Of a stretch of DNA of 64,000 bases, positions 8,534 to 17,594 are shown piece by piece. The first letter of the stretch is position 1. Every line of letters starts with the position of its first letter. A model generated the notes under the pieces. That model saw only the letters and a program-made list of their open reading frames with translations, did no database searches and was not told the origin of the DNA. The translations under genes and the position numbers were made by a program. Origin of the DNA: Yoonia ponticola (GTDB lineage Bacteria > Pseudomonadota > Alphaproteobacteria > Rhodobacterales > Rhodobacteraceae); NCBI RefSeq assembly GCF_014199395.1, contig NZ_JACIJM010000001.1, positions 62,001 through 126,000 on the forward strand. The letters run 5' to 3'.

Positions 8534-9448
8534 TTACTGCGACTCGGGGACGAAAACACGCGTTGGCTGCAATGTTCCACCAAGATATTTGCCAACAGCA
8601 ATCGGTGTGCCGTCATGCGACGCCCACACTTCGTCGCCGTAATCCAAACCGGAGCCAATGACGGGCGCGGGATTGCCGTTGCGCAACTTGGTCACGCTCT
8701 CGGCAGGGCAAGTGACTTCGGGCAGGTCGGCTAGGCCAACTTCCAAAGGCTGCAAGTGTTCGTCCAATTCGGGCGTTCTGGCGAGCGCATCGACCTGTTC
8801 CATCGTGATGCCGTCTTCAACATCAAACGGACCGGACCAAATCCGGCGCAACTGCAGGACGTGACCGTAGCATCCTAGTGCCGCGCCAAGATCACGGGCG
8901 ATGGAACGGACATAACCGCCTTTGCCGCAAGTCATTTCGAGAACAACATGGTCCGCGTCAGGACGATCAATCAGCAACAACTCTTCGACCCACAAAGGAC
9001 GGGCCGCCAATTCCATTTCTTCGCCGTCGCGGGCCTTTTTATAGGCGCGCTGACCGTCAACTTTGACAGCCGAAAATTGCGGAGGCACTTGCATGATGTC
9101 GCCAATAAACGGGGCAAGCGCCTCTTTGATTTCATCGTCAGTAGGACGGTTCGCAGAGGTCGCGATGACTTCACCTTCGGTGTCATCAGTGTTTGTGGCC
9201 TCGCCCAAACGGACGGTAAACGTGTACGCTTTCAGCGCGTCAGTAATATAAGGCACGGTTTTTGTGGCCTCACCCAAGGCAATCGCCAACACGCCTGTCG
9301 CTTCGGGGTCCAACGTGCCTGCATGGCCCGCTTTGTTCGCGTTCAGCGCCCAGCGTACCCTGCCAACCACGGTGGTCGATGTGATCCCCGCAGGTTTATC
9401 CACGACCAGCCAACCTGAGATATCGCGTCCCTTGCGTTTGCGTGCCAT
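8534..9448 (-). CDS. truB: tRNA pseudouridine-55 synthase
   Basis: TruB converts U55 of the T-loop to pseudouridine in nearly all tRNAs. The start at ATG 9448 is chosen because AAAGGAC lies about six bases upstream and the protein then begins [19 protein letters not shown], typical for Rhodobacterales; this gives 304 residues. The catalytic aspartate is Asp47 in [12 protein letters not shown], followed by the [10 protein letters not shown] segment and a C-terminal PUA-like region. rbfA lies upstream on the same strand, separated by the glycosidase-like gene; an rbfA-truB neighbourhood is widespread. Confidence 0.96.
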   Translation of the reverse strand: MARKRKGRDISGWLVVDKPAGITSTTVVGRVRWALNANKAGHAGTLDPEATGVLAIALGEATKTVPYITDALKAYTFTVRLGEATNTDDTEGEVIATSANRPTDDEIKEALAPFIGDIMQVPPQFSAVKVDGQRAYKKARDGEEMELAARPLWVEELLLIDRPDADHVVLEMTCGKGGYVRSIARDLGAALGCYGHVLQLRRIWSGPFDVEDGITMEQVDALARTPELDEHLQPLEVGLADLPEVTCPAESVTKLRNGNPAPVIGSGLDYGDEVWASHDGTPIAVGKYLGGTLQPTRVFVPESQ

Positions 9449-9538
9449 GATGTCGTCCTTTGGTGATTGAAGGCGCGTGCTAGCTTGTGTTGGGGATGCG
9501 GTCAATATGGGGGCGCGCGCCGCTAAAGTTCCGATAAT

Positions 9539-9585
9539 GGGGGCCAGCCCCCAAACCCCCGGGATTTAGAAAAAGTCAAAGAAGC
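9539..9585 (-). repeat. 3'-end repeat family I, copy 3, with hairpin
   Basis: Reading the minus strand, CTTCTTTGACTT starts at 9584, seven bases past the stop of the 9592-10308 gene, and continues into a GC-rich palindrome (9539-9544 with 9547-9552). The first 26 bases match the copies at 13381 and 42711 with only two or three differences. It probably acts as a transcript 3' end. Confidence 0.7.
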
Positions 9586-9591
9586 ACAGCG

Positions 9592-10308
9592 TTATTCCAG
9601 AACGCCAATCATCGGGCCAAGCTGAAACCCGAAGTCTGATCGGTTCAGCTGTGGGGCGTGCAGGCGTGACACTTTGCCGTCGAAGTATAATGCGTTGGGT
9701 GTTTTTAGGTAATCGCGGAAGAACGTGCCAAAGCTATAGAAATTGACTGCATTGTTCGAGATCGCAAAGATTGCGGTTTTGCCATCCGCTGATGTGCCAA
9801 CGCCGTTGCGGATATATTCCGATGTGCCATCCGCCAGAAAGCGCGGGTGTAGATCGCCGTCGATGACCAGTATCGGGCCGGATTGGTTTGCGTCGCGGCA
9901 GGTCGGATCGGTGGCGACATAGTTCAGGCTTTCGATCACCGTGGCAGATGTATCCGTCAGGCACAGCACGCCATTCGGAAGCAATCCAAAGTTACCGGGC
10001 CCCTCGGATGTCGCGATCTGGGATGTTTGTGCGCCGTTCTCTTGGTACAAGCCCACAGGCGCACGATCTTGGTGATACATGCCCGCGTTCATCGCAAAGG
10101 CCAGCGTTTTGTCGGGGTAGGTGTTGTCGAGATTGGAAAAGCTACCGATAATGCTGCCCTCATTGTCGCTGTGAAACAGGCGCAAATCTTCGGTTTCGGC
10201 ATCGACGGTGCAGATTGTGTAGCTGTTGTCTTGGAATGCAACGTCGTCGCAGGTCACCGCATATGCAGGACCTGCCAGAATAACAAAAAGGCCCGCAAGC
10301 CAGCGCAT
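9592..10308 (-). CDS. Exported phosphodiester glycosidase-family (NAGPA/DUF2233) protein
   Basis: The 238-residue product has a signal peptide (1-17, ending AYA) and the family's landmarks: FAMNAGMY, GLLPNGVLC, SGPILVIDG and the C-terminal NALYFDG block. The fold is shared with the human enzyme that uncovers mannose-6-phosphate; bacterial members are periplasmic and their substrates mostly unknown. Its ATG overlaps the rbfA stop by one base (TGATG), so it is translated as the second gene of an rbfA operon, which is functionally unexpected. A family I repeat follows its stop. Confidence 0.82.
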   Translation of the reverse strand: MRWLAGLFVILAGPAYAVTCDDVAFQDNSYTICTVDAETEDLRLFHSDNEGSIIGSFSNLDNTYPDKTLAFAMNAGMYHQDRAPVGLYQENGAQTSQIATSEGPGNFGLLPNGVLCLTDTSATVIESLNYVATDPTCRDANQSGPILVIDGDLHPRFLADGTSEYIRNGVGTSADGKTAIFAISNNAVNFYSFGTFFRDYLKTPNALYFDGKVSRLHAPQLNRSDFGFQLGPMIGVLE

Positions 10309-10703
10309 CAGTCGTCGAGGTCTTGTTTGACGTGATCATCCGCGAGCAAAGCCCGTGTCGCATCCATCTGATCAAACGTACCGTCGATCTCGAACCGCAA
10401 TTCAGGCGCGAATTTTTGCGACCCGCCTTTGACGACAAGATGTCTGATCTCGAACCTGTTGCGGCGCACAGCGTCCAGTGTCTCTTGCTTGTTCTTCCCG
10501 CCCAGCGGCAGAATATACGCCGTCGCAACCCGCAAATCGGGGGACATGCGTACTTCGCCCACGGTGATCATCATCCGGTTCAGGTCCGGATCATGCACTT
10601 CGCCACGTTGCAGCACGGACGATAAAGTCCGTCTGATTTGCTCGCCCACTTTCAACATACGTTGCGTTGGGGCTTTACCGTCTCTGTTACTTTGCTTTGC
10701 CAT
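10308..10703 (-). CDS. rbfA: 30S ribosome-binding factor A
   Basis: RbfA is a KH-like factor that binds immature 30S subunits and helps 16S 5'-end processing and cold growth. The start at 10703 (131 residues, MAKQSNRDGKAPTQRML) is chosen because GGAG lies just upstream; a start at 10742 would add 13 poorly placed residues. The core RMLKVGEQIRRTLSSVLQRG and the VTRVxxSPDL-like segment VGEVRMSPDLRVAT are present, with a C-terminal LRFEID. It is divergent from dapB. Confidence 0.95.
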   Translation of the reverse strand: MAKQSNRDGKAPTQRMLKVGEQIRRTLSSVLQRGEVHDPDLNRMMITVGEVRMSPDLRVATAYILPLGGKNKQETLDAVRRNRFEIRHLVVKGGSQKFAPELRFEIDGTFDQMDATRALLADDHVKQDLDD

Positions 10704-10802
10704 ATGCTCCATGTAATCACTGTCCGCCGTTTTGCCAAGCAAGGCTTTGCGTCAAGCTGCAAGCACCGCTAAGAGAGGCCAACAGACGTGAAAGGACAGC
10801 GC

Positions 10803-11612
10803 ATGGCAAACGGACCGGGTATCGTGGTGACTGGGGCTTCTGGCCGCATGGGGCAGATGTTGATCGAGACGATTGTGGCGTCAGATGCGTATCACCTTGT
10901 CGGCGCGCTGGAACGTGACGGTCATGATTGGGTCGGGCAAGATGTAGGCATTGCGATGGGCGGACAGCCTATGGGCGTAACGGTGACGTCAGACGCGCTA
11001 GAAACATTCCGCAAAGCCAATGCCGTGATTGACTTTACCGCACCCGCCGCCACCGTCGCTTTTTCAAAAATCGCGGCTCAGGCGGGTGTTGTCCATGTCA
11101 TCGGCACGACAGGCATGACGGACGACGATCTAAAGGCCGTGAATGTCTCTGCACAGGATACCGTCATCGTGCGGGCCGGAAACATGTCGCTTGGTGTGAA
11201 CCTCTTGGTGCAATTGACTAAAAAAGTCGCAGCGGCATTGGACGAAGATTTCGACATCGAAGTCATCGAGGCGCATCACCACCACAAAGTTGACGCACCA
11301 TCCGGTACAGCCCTGATGTTGGGTGAAGCTGCCGCCGAAGGGCGCGGTGTATTACTCAGTGACGTCAAAGACAGCGGACGCGATGGAATCACGGGCGCAC
11401 GCAAACGCGGTGACATCGGCTTCACCGCGATCAGAGGCGGCGATATTGTTGGCGAACATGACGTGCTGTTTGCAGCAGCAGGCGAACGCATCGTATTGCG
11501 TCACATGGCAACTGACCGCAAAGTTTTTGCACGTGGCGCACTCAAAGCCGCACTCTGGGGCCAAGGGAAAGCCGCAGGCGAATACGATATGTTGGATGTA
11601 CTGGGGCTGTAA
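10803..11612 (+). CDS. dapB: 4-hydroxy-tetrahydrodipicolinate reductase
   Basis: DapB makes tetrahydrodipicolinate with NAD(P)H in the lysine/diaminopimelate pathway. AAAGGAC sits six bases before ATG 10803, so I prefer it to the GTG at 10788; the protein has 269 residues. The nucleotide-binding GASGRMGQ is at residues 11-18, GTTGM in the middle, and the active-site [15 protein letters not shown] at about 156-170, with the histidine pair and lysine of the family. It is transcribed alone, divergent from rbfA. Confidence 0.97.
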   Translation: MANGPGIVVTGASGRMGQMLIETIVASDAYHLVGALERDGHDWVGQDVGIAMGGQPMGVTVTSDALETFRKANAVIDFTAPAATVAFSKIAAQAGVVHVIGTTGMTDDDLKAVNVSAQDTVIVRAGNMSLGVNLLVQLTKKVAAALDEDFDIEVIEAHHHHKVDAPSGTALMLGEAAAEGRGVLLSDVKDSGRDGITGARKRGDIGFTAIRGGDIVGEHDVLFAAAGERIVLRHMATDRKVFARGALKAALWGQGKAAGEYDMLDVLGL

Positions 11613-11645
11613 CCCCAGGCCGGTCACGTGATTTAAGGCCAATGT

Positions 11646-11780
11646 TTAAGGCCAGTCTACCCCGAGAACACGCTCAACTGCGACATGCGCTGGCTGGCTG
11701 GCCAGTGTTTGTGACGTCATGAACGTCGCAAGGCTAAGCCCGGCAGCAGCGACGAGAAAAAGGTAGGGCAGGGTGCGCAT
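11646..11780 (-). CDS. Small 44-residue secreted or membrane protein
   Basis: An open frame from ATG 11780 to TAA 11646 encodes a hydrophobic N-terminal helix (LPYLFLVAAAGLSLATF) followed by about 20 polar residues ending VLGVDWP. GGAG lies six bases before the ATG, which is what makes me call it. It looks like a secreted or single-pass micro-protein; a SQTLAS stretch could be a cleavage site. It lies convergent with dapB and in line with the SDHAF4-like gene. Function unknown. Confidence 0.55.
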   Translation of the reverse strand: MRTLPYLFLVAAAGLSLATFMTSQTLASQPAHVAVERVLGVDWP

Positions 11781-11847
11781 ATCAGGCTCCATCTATCTAA
11801 AGTTAGCCGTAATACGTCCGCGCCCCGCGTTCCCGTCGCTGAATTTG

Positions 11848-12021
11848 TCAAAAATCGACAGCGATGCCCTTTTTTTCCCAATCGCCATACCGCACAGGCT
11901 CTGGTCCTTTGCGACCACCCAATTCAGGCGGCAACGCTACTGCATCCGCTTTCTCGCGGCGTTCTTCGGCTTCGGCCAGTGCGCGCTGGGCAGCGGCAGG
12001 TAAATCATTCCGGTCAGTCAT
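11848..12021 (-). CDS. DUF1674 / succinate dehydrogenase assembly factor 4-like protein
   Basis: This 57-residue protein (start at ATG 12021) ends in the diagnostic block GGRKGPEPVRYGDWEKKG, the conserved C-terminus of DUF1674, homologous to mitochondrial SDHAF4, which helps assemble the flavoprotein subunit of succinate dehydrogenase. The N-terminal half is an Ala/Glu-rich helix. It is divergent from rsmB and 68 bases away. Family assignment is firm; the assembly role in bacteria is by homology. Confidence 0.85.
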   Translation of the reverse strand: MTDRNDLPAAAQRALAEAEERREKADAVALPPELGGRKGPEPVRYGDWEKKGIAVDF

Positions 12022-12089
12022 CTGGGCATCCTTGTCGTCGTGTCCTTTCTGATATACGTCCAAACGGGTTCAAAACAAGTGAGACGTCC

Positions 12090-13361
12090 ATGTCCAAAAC
12101 CGGTTTGCCGCCGCGCCGCGCCGCGCATCACCTCCTCGAAGAAATCACCGGCGAAGGTCGGCTGATGTCCGAACTCATCGGGGGCGGTGCGCTGGATCAT
12201 CTGGCCGCAGAGGATCGCGCCCGCGCGCAACGCCTTGCGACAGACGCTTTGCGTGGTGCTGATCGTGCTGATCGCATGTTGAAACCTTACCTGAAAAAAG
12301 AGCCGCCAGAGACTGTGCAAAACGCATTGCGCCTTGGCGTGATCGAACTGGTTTCCGGCGAGGCTGCACATGGCGTCGTGAATGCCTATGTCGAAATTAT
12401 TAGCCTCAACAAACACGTCTCGTCTTTCAAGGGCCTGACAAACGCCGTTCTGCGCCGAATCTCTGAAGAGGGCGAAAAAGGGTGGAACAAACGGGCGAAC
12501 CCTCTGACGCCGGGCTGGTTGCGCCAACCTTTGGTCGCCGCATGGGGGCGTAAATCGGTCGAAGGCATCGAGGCCGCACACTTCGCAGGCGCAGCCCTAG
12601 ACCTGACCGCAAAAGGCGACGCATCTGTTGTCGCTGAAGCCGTCGGCGGTGTGCTTTTGCCAAACAACACGGTCCGGCTAAAAGACGCAGGCCAAGTATC
12701 CGCGCTCCCGGGGTTCGAGACTGGCGATTGGTGGGTGCAAGACGCCGCCGCTGCGATTCCCGTGCAGGTGCTTGACCCGAAACCGGGTATGAAAATACTT
12801 GACCTCTGCGCCGCACCGGGTGGCAAAACCATGCAACTCGCGGCCAGCGGTGCCGCTGTGACCGCCGTTGACCAAAGCCATAGCCGCATGGCACGGGTCA
12901 AAGAGAACCTGAAACGTGTGGGTCTAAAAGCCGACTGCATCATTTCGGACGCTTTTGATTTCACCGACGATGGTTTCGACGCGATCCTGCTCGATGCACC
13001 TTGTTCCGCGACAGGCACGATCCGTCGCCATCCCGATTTGCCTTATGCCAAAGACGGCTCTGAATTTATGGAGCTGATCGAACAACAAGAGCGCCTGATC
13101 GATCATGCGCTGACATTGCTGAAATCAGGCGGCAAACTGGTCTTCTGTACCTGCTCTCTGCTGCCCGACGAAGGCGAAATCCAAATCGACGACGCGCTAG
13201 AACGGCACGAAGGTCTGACCGTTGATACCGCGACACGCGAAAAAGCGGGTATTGACCCCGCGTGGTTCACAGAAGAAGGCGGCATCCGCCTGCGCCCCGA
13301 TTACTGGGCAGACCTCGGCGGCATGGACGGCTTCTACATCGCGGTGATGATCAAACCCTAA
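12090..13361 (+). CDS. rsmB: 16S rRNA (cytosine-967-C5)-methyltransferase-type RsmB/NOP protein
   Basis: The 423-residue protein joins an N-terminal NusB-like RNA-binding domain (about 1-140) to a SAM methyltransferase domain. DLCAAPGGKT at about 238-247 is the SAM-binding motif, LDAPCSATG near 300 contains one catalytic cysteine, and FCTCSLLPDE near 353 the second. The start at ATG 12090 gives the usual MSKTGLPPRRAAHHLL beginning; longer starts run into the divergent SDHAF4-like gene. A family I repeat with hairpin follows 20 bases after the stop. Confidence 0.93.
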   Translation: MSKTGLPPRRAAHHLLEEITGEGRLMSELIGGGALDHLAAEDRARAQRLATDALRGADRADRMLKPYLKKEPPETVQNALRLGVIELVSGEAAHGVVNAYVEIISLNKHVSSFKGLTNAVLRRISEEGEKGWNKRANPLTPGWLRQPLVAAWGRKSVEGIEAAHFAGAALDLTAKGDASVVAEAVGGVLLPNNTVRLKDAGQVSALPGFETGDWWVQDAAAAIPVQVLDPKPGMKILDLCAAPGGKTMQLAASGAAVTAVDQSHSRMARVKENLKRVGLKADCIISDAFDFTDDGFDAILLDAPCSATGTIRRHPDLPYAKDGSEFMELIEQQERLIDHALTLLKSGGKLVFCTCSLLPDEGEIQIDDALERHEGLTVDTATREKAGIDPAWFTEEGGIRLRPDYWADLGGMDGFYIAVMIKP

Positions 13362-13380
13362 AGGTAGACCGTACCCCCAG

Positions 13381-13434
13381 CTTCTTTGACTTCTTCAAAA
13401 TCCCCGCCGGAGGCTCCACGCTGTGCAGCCTCCG
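13381..13434 (+). repeat. 3'-end repeat family I, copy 1, with hairpin
   Basis: The element starts CTTCTTTGACTTCTTC 20 bases after the rsmB stop and shares its first 37 bases, bar one, with the copy at 42711. It ends in an 8-bp perfect stem (13408-13415 with 13427-13434, 11-base loop). It lies between the converging rsmB and hydroxyacid dehydrogenase genes. Confidence 0.75.
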
Positions 13435-13446
13435 CTGTCTTCGGCG

Positions 13447-14433
13447 TTAAAGAACCCCCGGCACAACCAAATCAGGCGGCCTGTGGCCATCCGCAAACGT
13501 CTTGATATTCACGATCACTTTCTCGCCCATCTCCTGACGTCCCTCAACCGTGGCCGACCCCATGTGCGGCAGTAGAACGACGTTTGGCAGGTCCATCAGA
13601 CGTGGATTAATCTCGTGACCACGCTCGAACACGTCCAAGCCAGCGCCAGCAATCTCACCCGCCCGCAACATCCGTGTCAGAGCATTTTCGTCAATCACCT
13701 CTCCGCGAGACGTGTTCACGATCACAGCGTCAGGCTTCATTAGTTTTAACCGACGGGCGTTCATCAAATGGAACGTCGACGGCGTATGCGGACAATTGAT
13801 CGAAATAATATCCATCCGTGCAACCATCTGATCCAGTGAATCCCAATAGGTCGCCTCTAATGCCTGCTCAACTTCAGGGCGCAATCGTTTGCGGTTATGG
13901 TAGTGCACCTGCATTCCAAAGGCCGCAGCCCGTTTCGCCACGGCCTGACCAATCCGGCCCATGCCCAAAATCCCGACGCGGCGTCCGGAAATCCGACCAC
14001 CCAACATCGCAGTGGGCGACCAGCCTGCCCAATCGCCACTGCCCATGACGCGCAGCCCTTCGGGAATGCGGCGGGTGACAGCGAGAATCAGCGCGATGGT
14101 CATATCGGCGGTATCTTCGGTCACGGTGCCAGGTGTATTCGACACAAGAATCCCACGTTGACGGGCGGTGGCCACGTCAATCCGGTCAACACCAGCCCCG
14201 TAGTTCGCGATCAACTTTAACCGCTCTCCAGCCTGTGCAAGCAACGGCGCATCAATGAAATCAGTGACCGTCGGCACCAGAACATCGGCGTCTTGGATCG
14301 CCTCAACCAGCTGTGCGCGGCTCATCGGGCTATCGTCGTCGCGTAATTTGACGTCGAACAGCTCTTTCATGCGCGTCTCTATGCTTTCGGGTAACCGTCG
14401 CGTGACGACAACACTTAACCGCTGACCTGGCAT
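13447..14433 (-). CDS. D-isomer 2-hydroxyacid dehydrogenase (glyoxylate/hydroxypyruvate reductase-like)
   Basis: This NAD(P)-dependent oxidoreductase of 328 residues has the GILGMGRIGQAVA dinucleotide fold near residue 155 and the catalytic set of the family: Arg in VNTSRGEV, Glu in the DVFERGHEINP segment, and His in LLPHMGSAT. The NAYGAGVD-like NYGAGVDRID and SNTPGTVTE segments point to the glyoxylate/hydroxypyruvate reductase branch, used with serine-cycle or photorespiratory intermediates. GGGAGAA precedes the start. Exact substrate is not decided by sequence. Confidence 0.85.
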   Translation of the reverse strand: MPGQRLSVVVTRRLPESIETRMKELFDVKLRDDDSPMSRAQLVEAIQDADVLVPTVTDFIDAPLLAQAGERLKLIANYGAGVDRIDVATARQRGILVSNTPGTVTEDTADMTIALILAVTRRIPEGLRVMGSGDWAGWSPTAMLGGRISGRRVGILGMGRIGQAVAKRAAAFGMQVHYHNRKRLRPEVEQALEATYWDSLDQMVARMDIISINCPHTPSTFHLMNARRLKLMKPDAVIVNTSRGEVIDENALTRMLRAGEIAGAGLDVFERGHEINPRLMDLPNVVLLPHMGSATVEGRQEMGEKVIVNIKTFADGHRPPDLVVPGVL

Positions 14434-14491
14434 TCTTTTCTCCCATCGCTTGAAACGGATACCCGCTTTGGTTCAGAGTGCATTTAACCGA

Positions 14492-14513
14492 CGCGAGGCA
14501 CAAGAACCTCGCG
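14492..14513. repeat. GC-rich inverted repeat in divergent intergenic region
   Basis: A perfect 7-bp stem (14492-14498 with 14507-14513, 8-base loop) lies between the divergent hydroxyacid dehydrogenase and SH3-protein genes. It may be an operator or a leader hairpin for the SH3 gene; there is no T run. Confidence 0.3.
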
Positions 14514-14543
14514 CGACGTGAGTAGAAAAAAGGCAGGCTTTCA

Positions 14544-15077
14544 GTGATTTTTCGAATTTTACTGGTATGTGCGGCGTTCTGTCAGTTCGCGACAGGCGCA
14601 ACAGCGCAAGATGCGACACCCGTTGCCGCTGGATCTTTGGTCGCCCCATCGGTCGGTCCAGAGACAAATCTGCCATTGCCGCGTTATGTGTCACTGAAAG
14701 CAGCAGAAGCAAACGTGCGGCGCGGGCCCAGCTTGTCACACCGCATCGATTGGGTTTTCCAACGGCGCAACATGCCACTGCAAGTCGTCGCGGAATACGG
14801 CCATTGGCGTCGTGTGATTGACCGCGAAGGGCAGGGCGGTTGGGTCCATTACACCATGTTATCCGGCTCGCGCTCGGTGATCGTCGATCAAGATCGGTTG
14901 CGCCTACGCTCCAAACCCCGTGACGACAGCCGCGAAACGGTTGAACTGGAACTCGGCGTTATCGCACGGCTTGGTGAATGCGAACTGTCATGGTGCCGAT
15001 TGACTGCTGGCGGCTATCGCGGCTGGGCCCCCAAATCGGTGATCTGGGGCGTTGAGCCGGACGAAGTCCGCGACTAA
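14544..15077 (+). CDS. Periplasmic bacterial-SH3 domain protein
   Basis: A signal peptide (1-22, ending ATAQ) precedes two SH3-like barrels. The first, about 47-105, shows ANVRRGPSLSHRIDWVF and WRRV...GWVHYTML; the second, about 112-172, shows LRLRSKPRDDS and WCRLTAGGYRGWAPKS. Such tandem SH3_3/SH3_4 modules bind cell-wall peptides. No enzymatic domain is attached. The stop codon overlaps the stop of the opposite-strand gene at 15074 by four bases. The GTG start at 14544 is the one that gives a complete signal peptide. Confidence 0.82.
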   Translation: MIFRILLVCAAFCQFATGATAQDATPVAAGSLVAPSVGPETNLPLPRYVSLKAAEANVRRGPSLSHRIDWVFQRRNMPLQVVAEYGHWRRVIDREGQGGWVHYTMLSGSRSVIVDQDRLRLRSKPRDDSRETVELELGVIARLGECELSWCRLTAGGYRGWAPKSVIWGVEPDEVRD

Positions 15078-15499
15078 AGCCGCGGTTTCCAACGCCAATC
15101 AGGCTCGCCCGTCTCAAAATGCTCGGCAGTCACGTCGTAATCAATGCGGCACGCATCGCAGTGCACATGAAACTGATCATCCGACGTCTGCGAGACAATC
15201 TCGACCGTCTCGACCTCTTTAGGTGACGCATTCGACATGTAACATCCGCAAGCCATATTCGAGGGCGCTGTGTCCCGCGTCTCGTATAACAATGCAGCAA
15301 AGGCCCATTTGCGCTGGGTATCCTGCCGCGTTGGTAATTCGCGGGGCAGCGCAAAATACACCTGCTTTGCCTGTTGCAACAATGCATCATAAGCTGCTGG
15401 TGACTTTTCCCACGCAGCGTCCTGTAATGCCGCAGCGACCCTTTCGGGATCGCGCGACATCAACTCGACCAAGAATGGTTGCGCAGCTTTAGGCGGCAT
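15074..15499 (-). CDS. Hypothetical protein with a CxC...CxxC metal-site pattern
   Basis: The 141-residue protein has an N-terminal helical part (1-80) and a C-terminal part with four cysteines, CGC at 84-86 and CDAC at 114-117, preceded by His111 and His113; these could form a zinc site. No known family is recognised. It starts inside the end of the M3 peptidase gene (11-base overlap), so it is probably translated with it, and its stop overlaps the converging SH3-protein stop. Confidence 0.7.
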   Translation of the reverse strand: MPPKAAQPFLVELMSRDPERVAAALQDAAWEKSPAAYDALLQQAKQVYFALPRELPTRQDTQRKWAFAALLYETRDTAPSNMACGCYMSNASPKEVETVEIVSQTSDDQFHVHCDACRIDYDVTAEHFETGEPDWRWKPRL

Positions 15500-17513
15500 C
15501 TAATCCACGCCCCTTGAGCAACGCCTCAACCCCCGGCAGTCGCCCTCGGAACTGCGTATACAGCTCTTTTGCGTCCACAGACCCGCCGGATGACAGCACG
15601 GTTTCCTCTAGCTTTTTCGCAAGCGCAGGATCAAACGCATCACCCGCTTCCTCAAATGCGGCAAAAGCATCGGCATCCATCACCTCGGACCACATGTAGC
15701 TATAGTAACCGCTGGAATAGCCGTCCCCTGCGAAAACATGCGCAAAATGCGGCGTTGCGTGCCGCATCCGAATGGCGTGCGGCATCCCAAGTTCGCCTAG
15801 CACTTCGGCCTGTTTCTGCATCGGGTCTTTCGGGGCAGGGCCGTCGTGAAACGCCAGATCAACCAGCGCAGACGACACATATTCCACCGTCTGGAAGCCC
15901 ATGTCATAGGTCGCCGCATCCAACATCCGCTGCAGCATATCCGCTGGCATCGGCTCACCAGTTTCGGCGTGCGTGGCAAATTCAGCCAATACCTCGGGGA
16001 CTTCCAGCCAATGCTCGTATAGCTGGCTTGGCAGCTCCACAAAATCACGGGCAACAGACGTTCCGCTGATGCTCTCGAATGTCACATCAGACAACATCTG
16101 ATGCAGCGCATGGCCAAACTCGTGGAACAATGTGCGGGCATCGTCATAGGACAGCAACGCAGGCTGACCGTCCTCTGGTTTCGCGAAGTTGCAGACGTTT
16201 ACAACATGCGGGCGGACCTCACCATCCGCGCGACTTTGCGACCGCATCGCCATGCACCACGCACCGGATCGCTTTGACCCGCGGGCAAAGTAGTCACCAA
16301 TGAAAACAGCCACATGTTCGCCGTTGCGTGTCACATCCCACATCCGCACATCAGGGTGATAGGTCGCGGCGTCTAGTGGCGCAAATTCCAAACCAAACAA
16401 CCGATTGGCGCAGGAAAACGCAGCCTCGATCATCCGCTCAAGCTGCAAATAGGGCTTTAACGCCGCCTCGTCTAAATCATGCTCTGCCTGACGACGCTTT
16501 TCAGAATAGTAGCGCCAGTCCCAAGGTTCCAACGGACCATCAAAGCCATCCGCTTTGAGCATTGTCTCAAGTACCGTAGCATCGCTTTCCGCCGCTGCTT
16601 TGGCTGGGGTCCACACCTGCATCAACAGATCACGCACCGCCGCAGGCGTACCTGCCATTTCGGTCTCAAGCTTGTAGTCCGCAAATGTGTCGTACCCAAG
16701 CAAATTGGCGCGCTCTTCGCGCAGGGCGAGCGTCTCAGCCGCAATGCCGCGATTGTCCGTCTCGCCACCATTCGCGCCACGCGACACCCATGCCTCGTAA
16801 GCTATCTTGCGCAACTCGCGCATGGGTGAAAACTGCAGAAACGGCACGATCAAAGACCGCGACAACGTCACAACAGGCCCGCCCGCATCCTTTTCCGCAC
16901 CCGCAGACCGCGCGGTGGCAACCACAAAATCAGGCAAGCCTTTCAGTTCGGCCTCATCTAACGTCATGAACCAAGACCGCTCATCCGCCAGCAAATTCTG
17001 CGTAAACTGCGTACCCAGCACAGACAACCGCGACTTCACATCGCGCAACCGCACAGCATAGTCACCCTCTAACAACGCACCCTGCCGGACAAAGCTGCGT
17101 CGCGTCAGCATCAGAACGCGGGCCTGTTCATCCGTCAAATCCAACGCATCGCGGCGGGTCCACAAGTCTTGGACGCGGGCAAACAGCGCCTTGTTCTCGG
17201 TGATCTCTGATCCAAATGCACTCAGCAGTGGACCGAAATCGCGCTGCAACGCCTCGCGTGCGGGATTACTATCCGCGCCAGCCACACCATAAAACGCACC
17301 CAAAACCTTGCCCAAAGTTACTTCGGACAGTTCCATCGCCAAGATCGTATTCTCAAACGTCGGCGCATCAGCGTTGCTCGCAATCGCATCAATCGCCGCA
17401 CGCGCCTCGTCTAGCGCCACATCAACGGCGGGGGCATAATCCTCGTCTGAAATCACATCAAACGGGGGCAGGCCAAACGGTGTCGTCCAGTCAGTCAGCA
17501 GCGGGTTCGTCAT
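15489..17513 (-). CDS. M3-family zinc oligopeptidase (Dcp/OpdA-like)
   Basis: This cytosolic thimet-type metallopeptidase of 674 residues degrades short peptides. The zinc motif FHEFGHALHQ sits at about residue 462, with the downstream glutamate region following, and the N-terminal PPFDVISDEDYAPAV is typical of the peptidyl-dipeptidase Dcp / oligopeptidase A group. AAGGAG stands just before ATG 17513. Dcp and OpdA cannot be separated confidently by eye; the length slightly favours Dcp-like. Confidence 0.93.
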   Translation of the reverse strand: MTNPLLTDWTTPFGLPPFDVISDEDYAPAVDVALDEARAAIDAIASNADAPTFENTILAMELSEVTLGKVLGAFYGVAGADSNPAREALQRDFGPLLSAFGSEITENKALFARVQDLWTRRDALDLTDEQARVLMLTRRSFVRQGALLEGDYAVRLRDVKSRLSVLGTQFTQNLLADERSWFMTLDEAELKGLPDFVVATARSAGAEKDAGGPVVTLSRSLIVPFLQFSPMRELRKIAYEAWVSRGANGGETDNRGIAAETLALREERANLLGYDTFADYKLETEMAGTPAAVRDLLMQVWTPAKAAAESDATVLETMLKADGFDGPLEPWDWRYYSEKRRQAEHDLDEAALKPYLQLERMIEAAFSCANRLFGLEFAPLDAATYHPDVRMWDVTRNGEHVAVFIGDYFARGSKRSGAWCMAMRSQSRADGEVRPHVVNVCNFAKPEDGQPALLSYDDARTLFHEFGHALHQMLSDVTFESISGTSVARDFVELPSQLYEHWLEVPEVLAEFATHAETGEPMPADMLQRMLDAATYDMGFQTVEYVSSALVDLAFHDGPAPKDPMQKQAEVLGELGMPHAIRMRHATPHFAHVFAGDGYSSGYYSYMWSEVMDADAFAAFEEAGDAFDPALAKKLEETVLSSGGSVDAKELYTQFRGRLPGVEALLKGRGLDAA

Positions 17514-17572
17514 GGGAAATCTCCTTTGATGTCAACCTAAGGTGCCGTGGCGATCAGTTCCAGCCACCTGCA

Positions 17573-17594
17573 TTCATTTCGCCAAAACAACTCA
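17573..17594 (-). repeat. 3'-end repeat family II, copy C
   Basis: On the minus strand the 22-base core beginning TGAGTTGTTTTGG and ending GCGAAATGAA is identical to the copies at 54086 and 61522. Here its first three bases are the stop codon of the amino-acid ABC permease, so the repeat overlaps the gene end. Confidence 0.7.
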
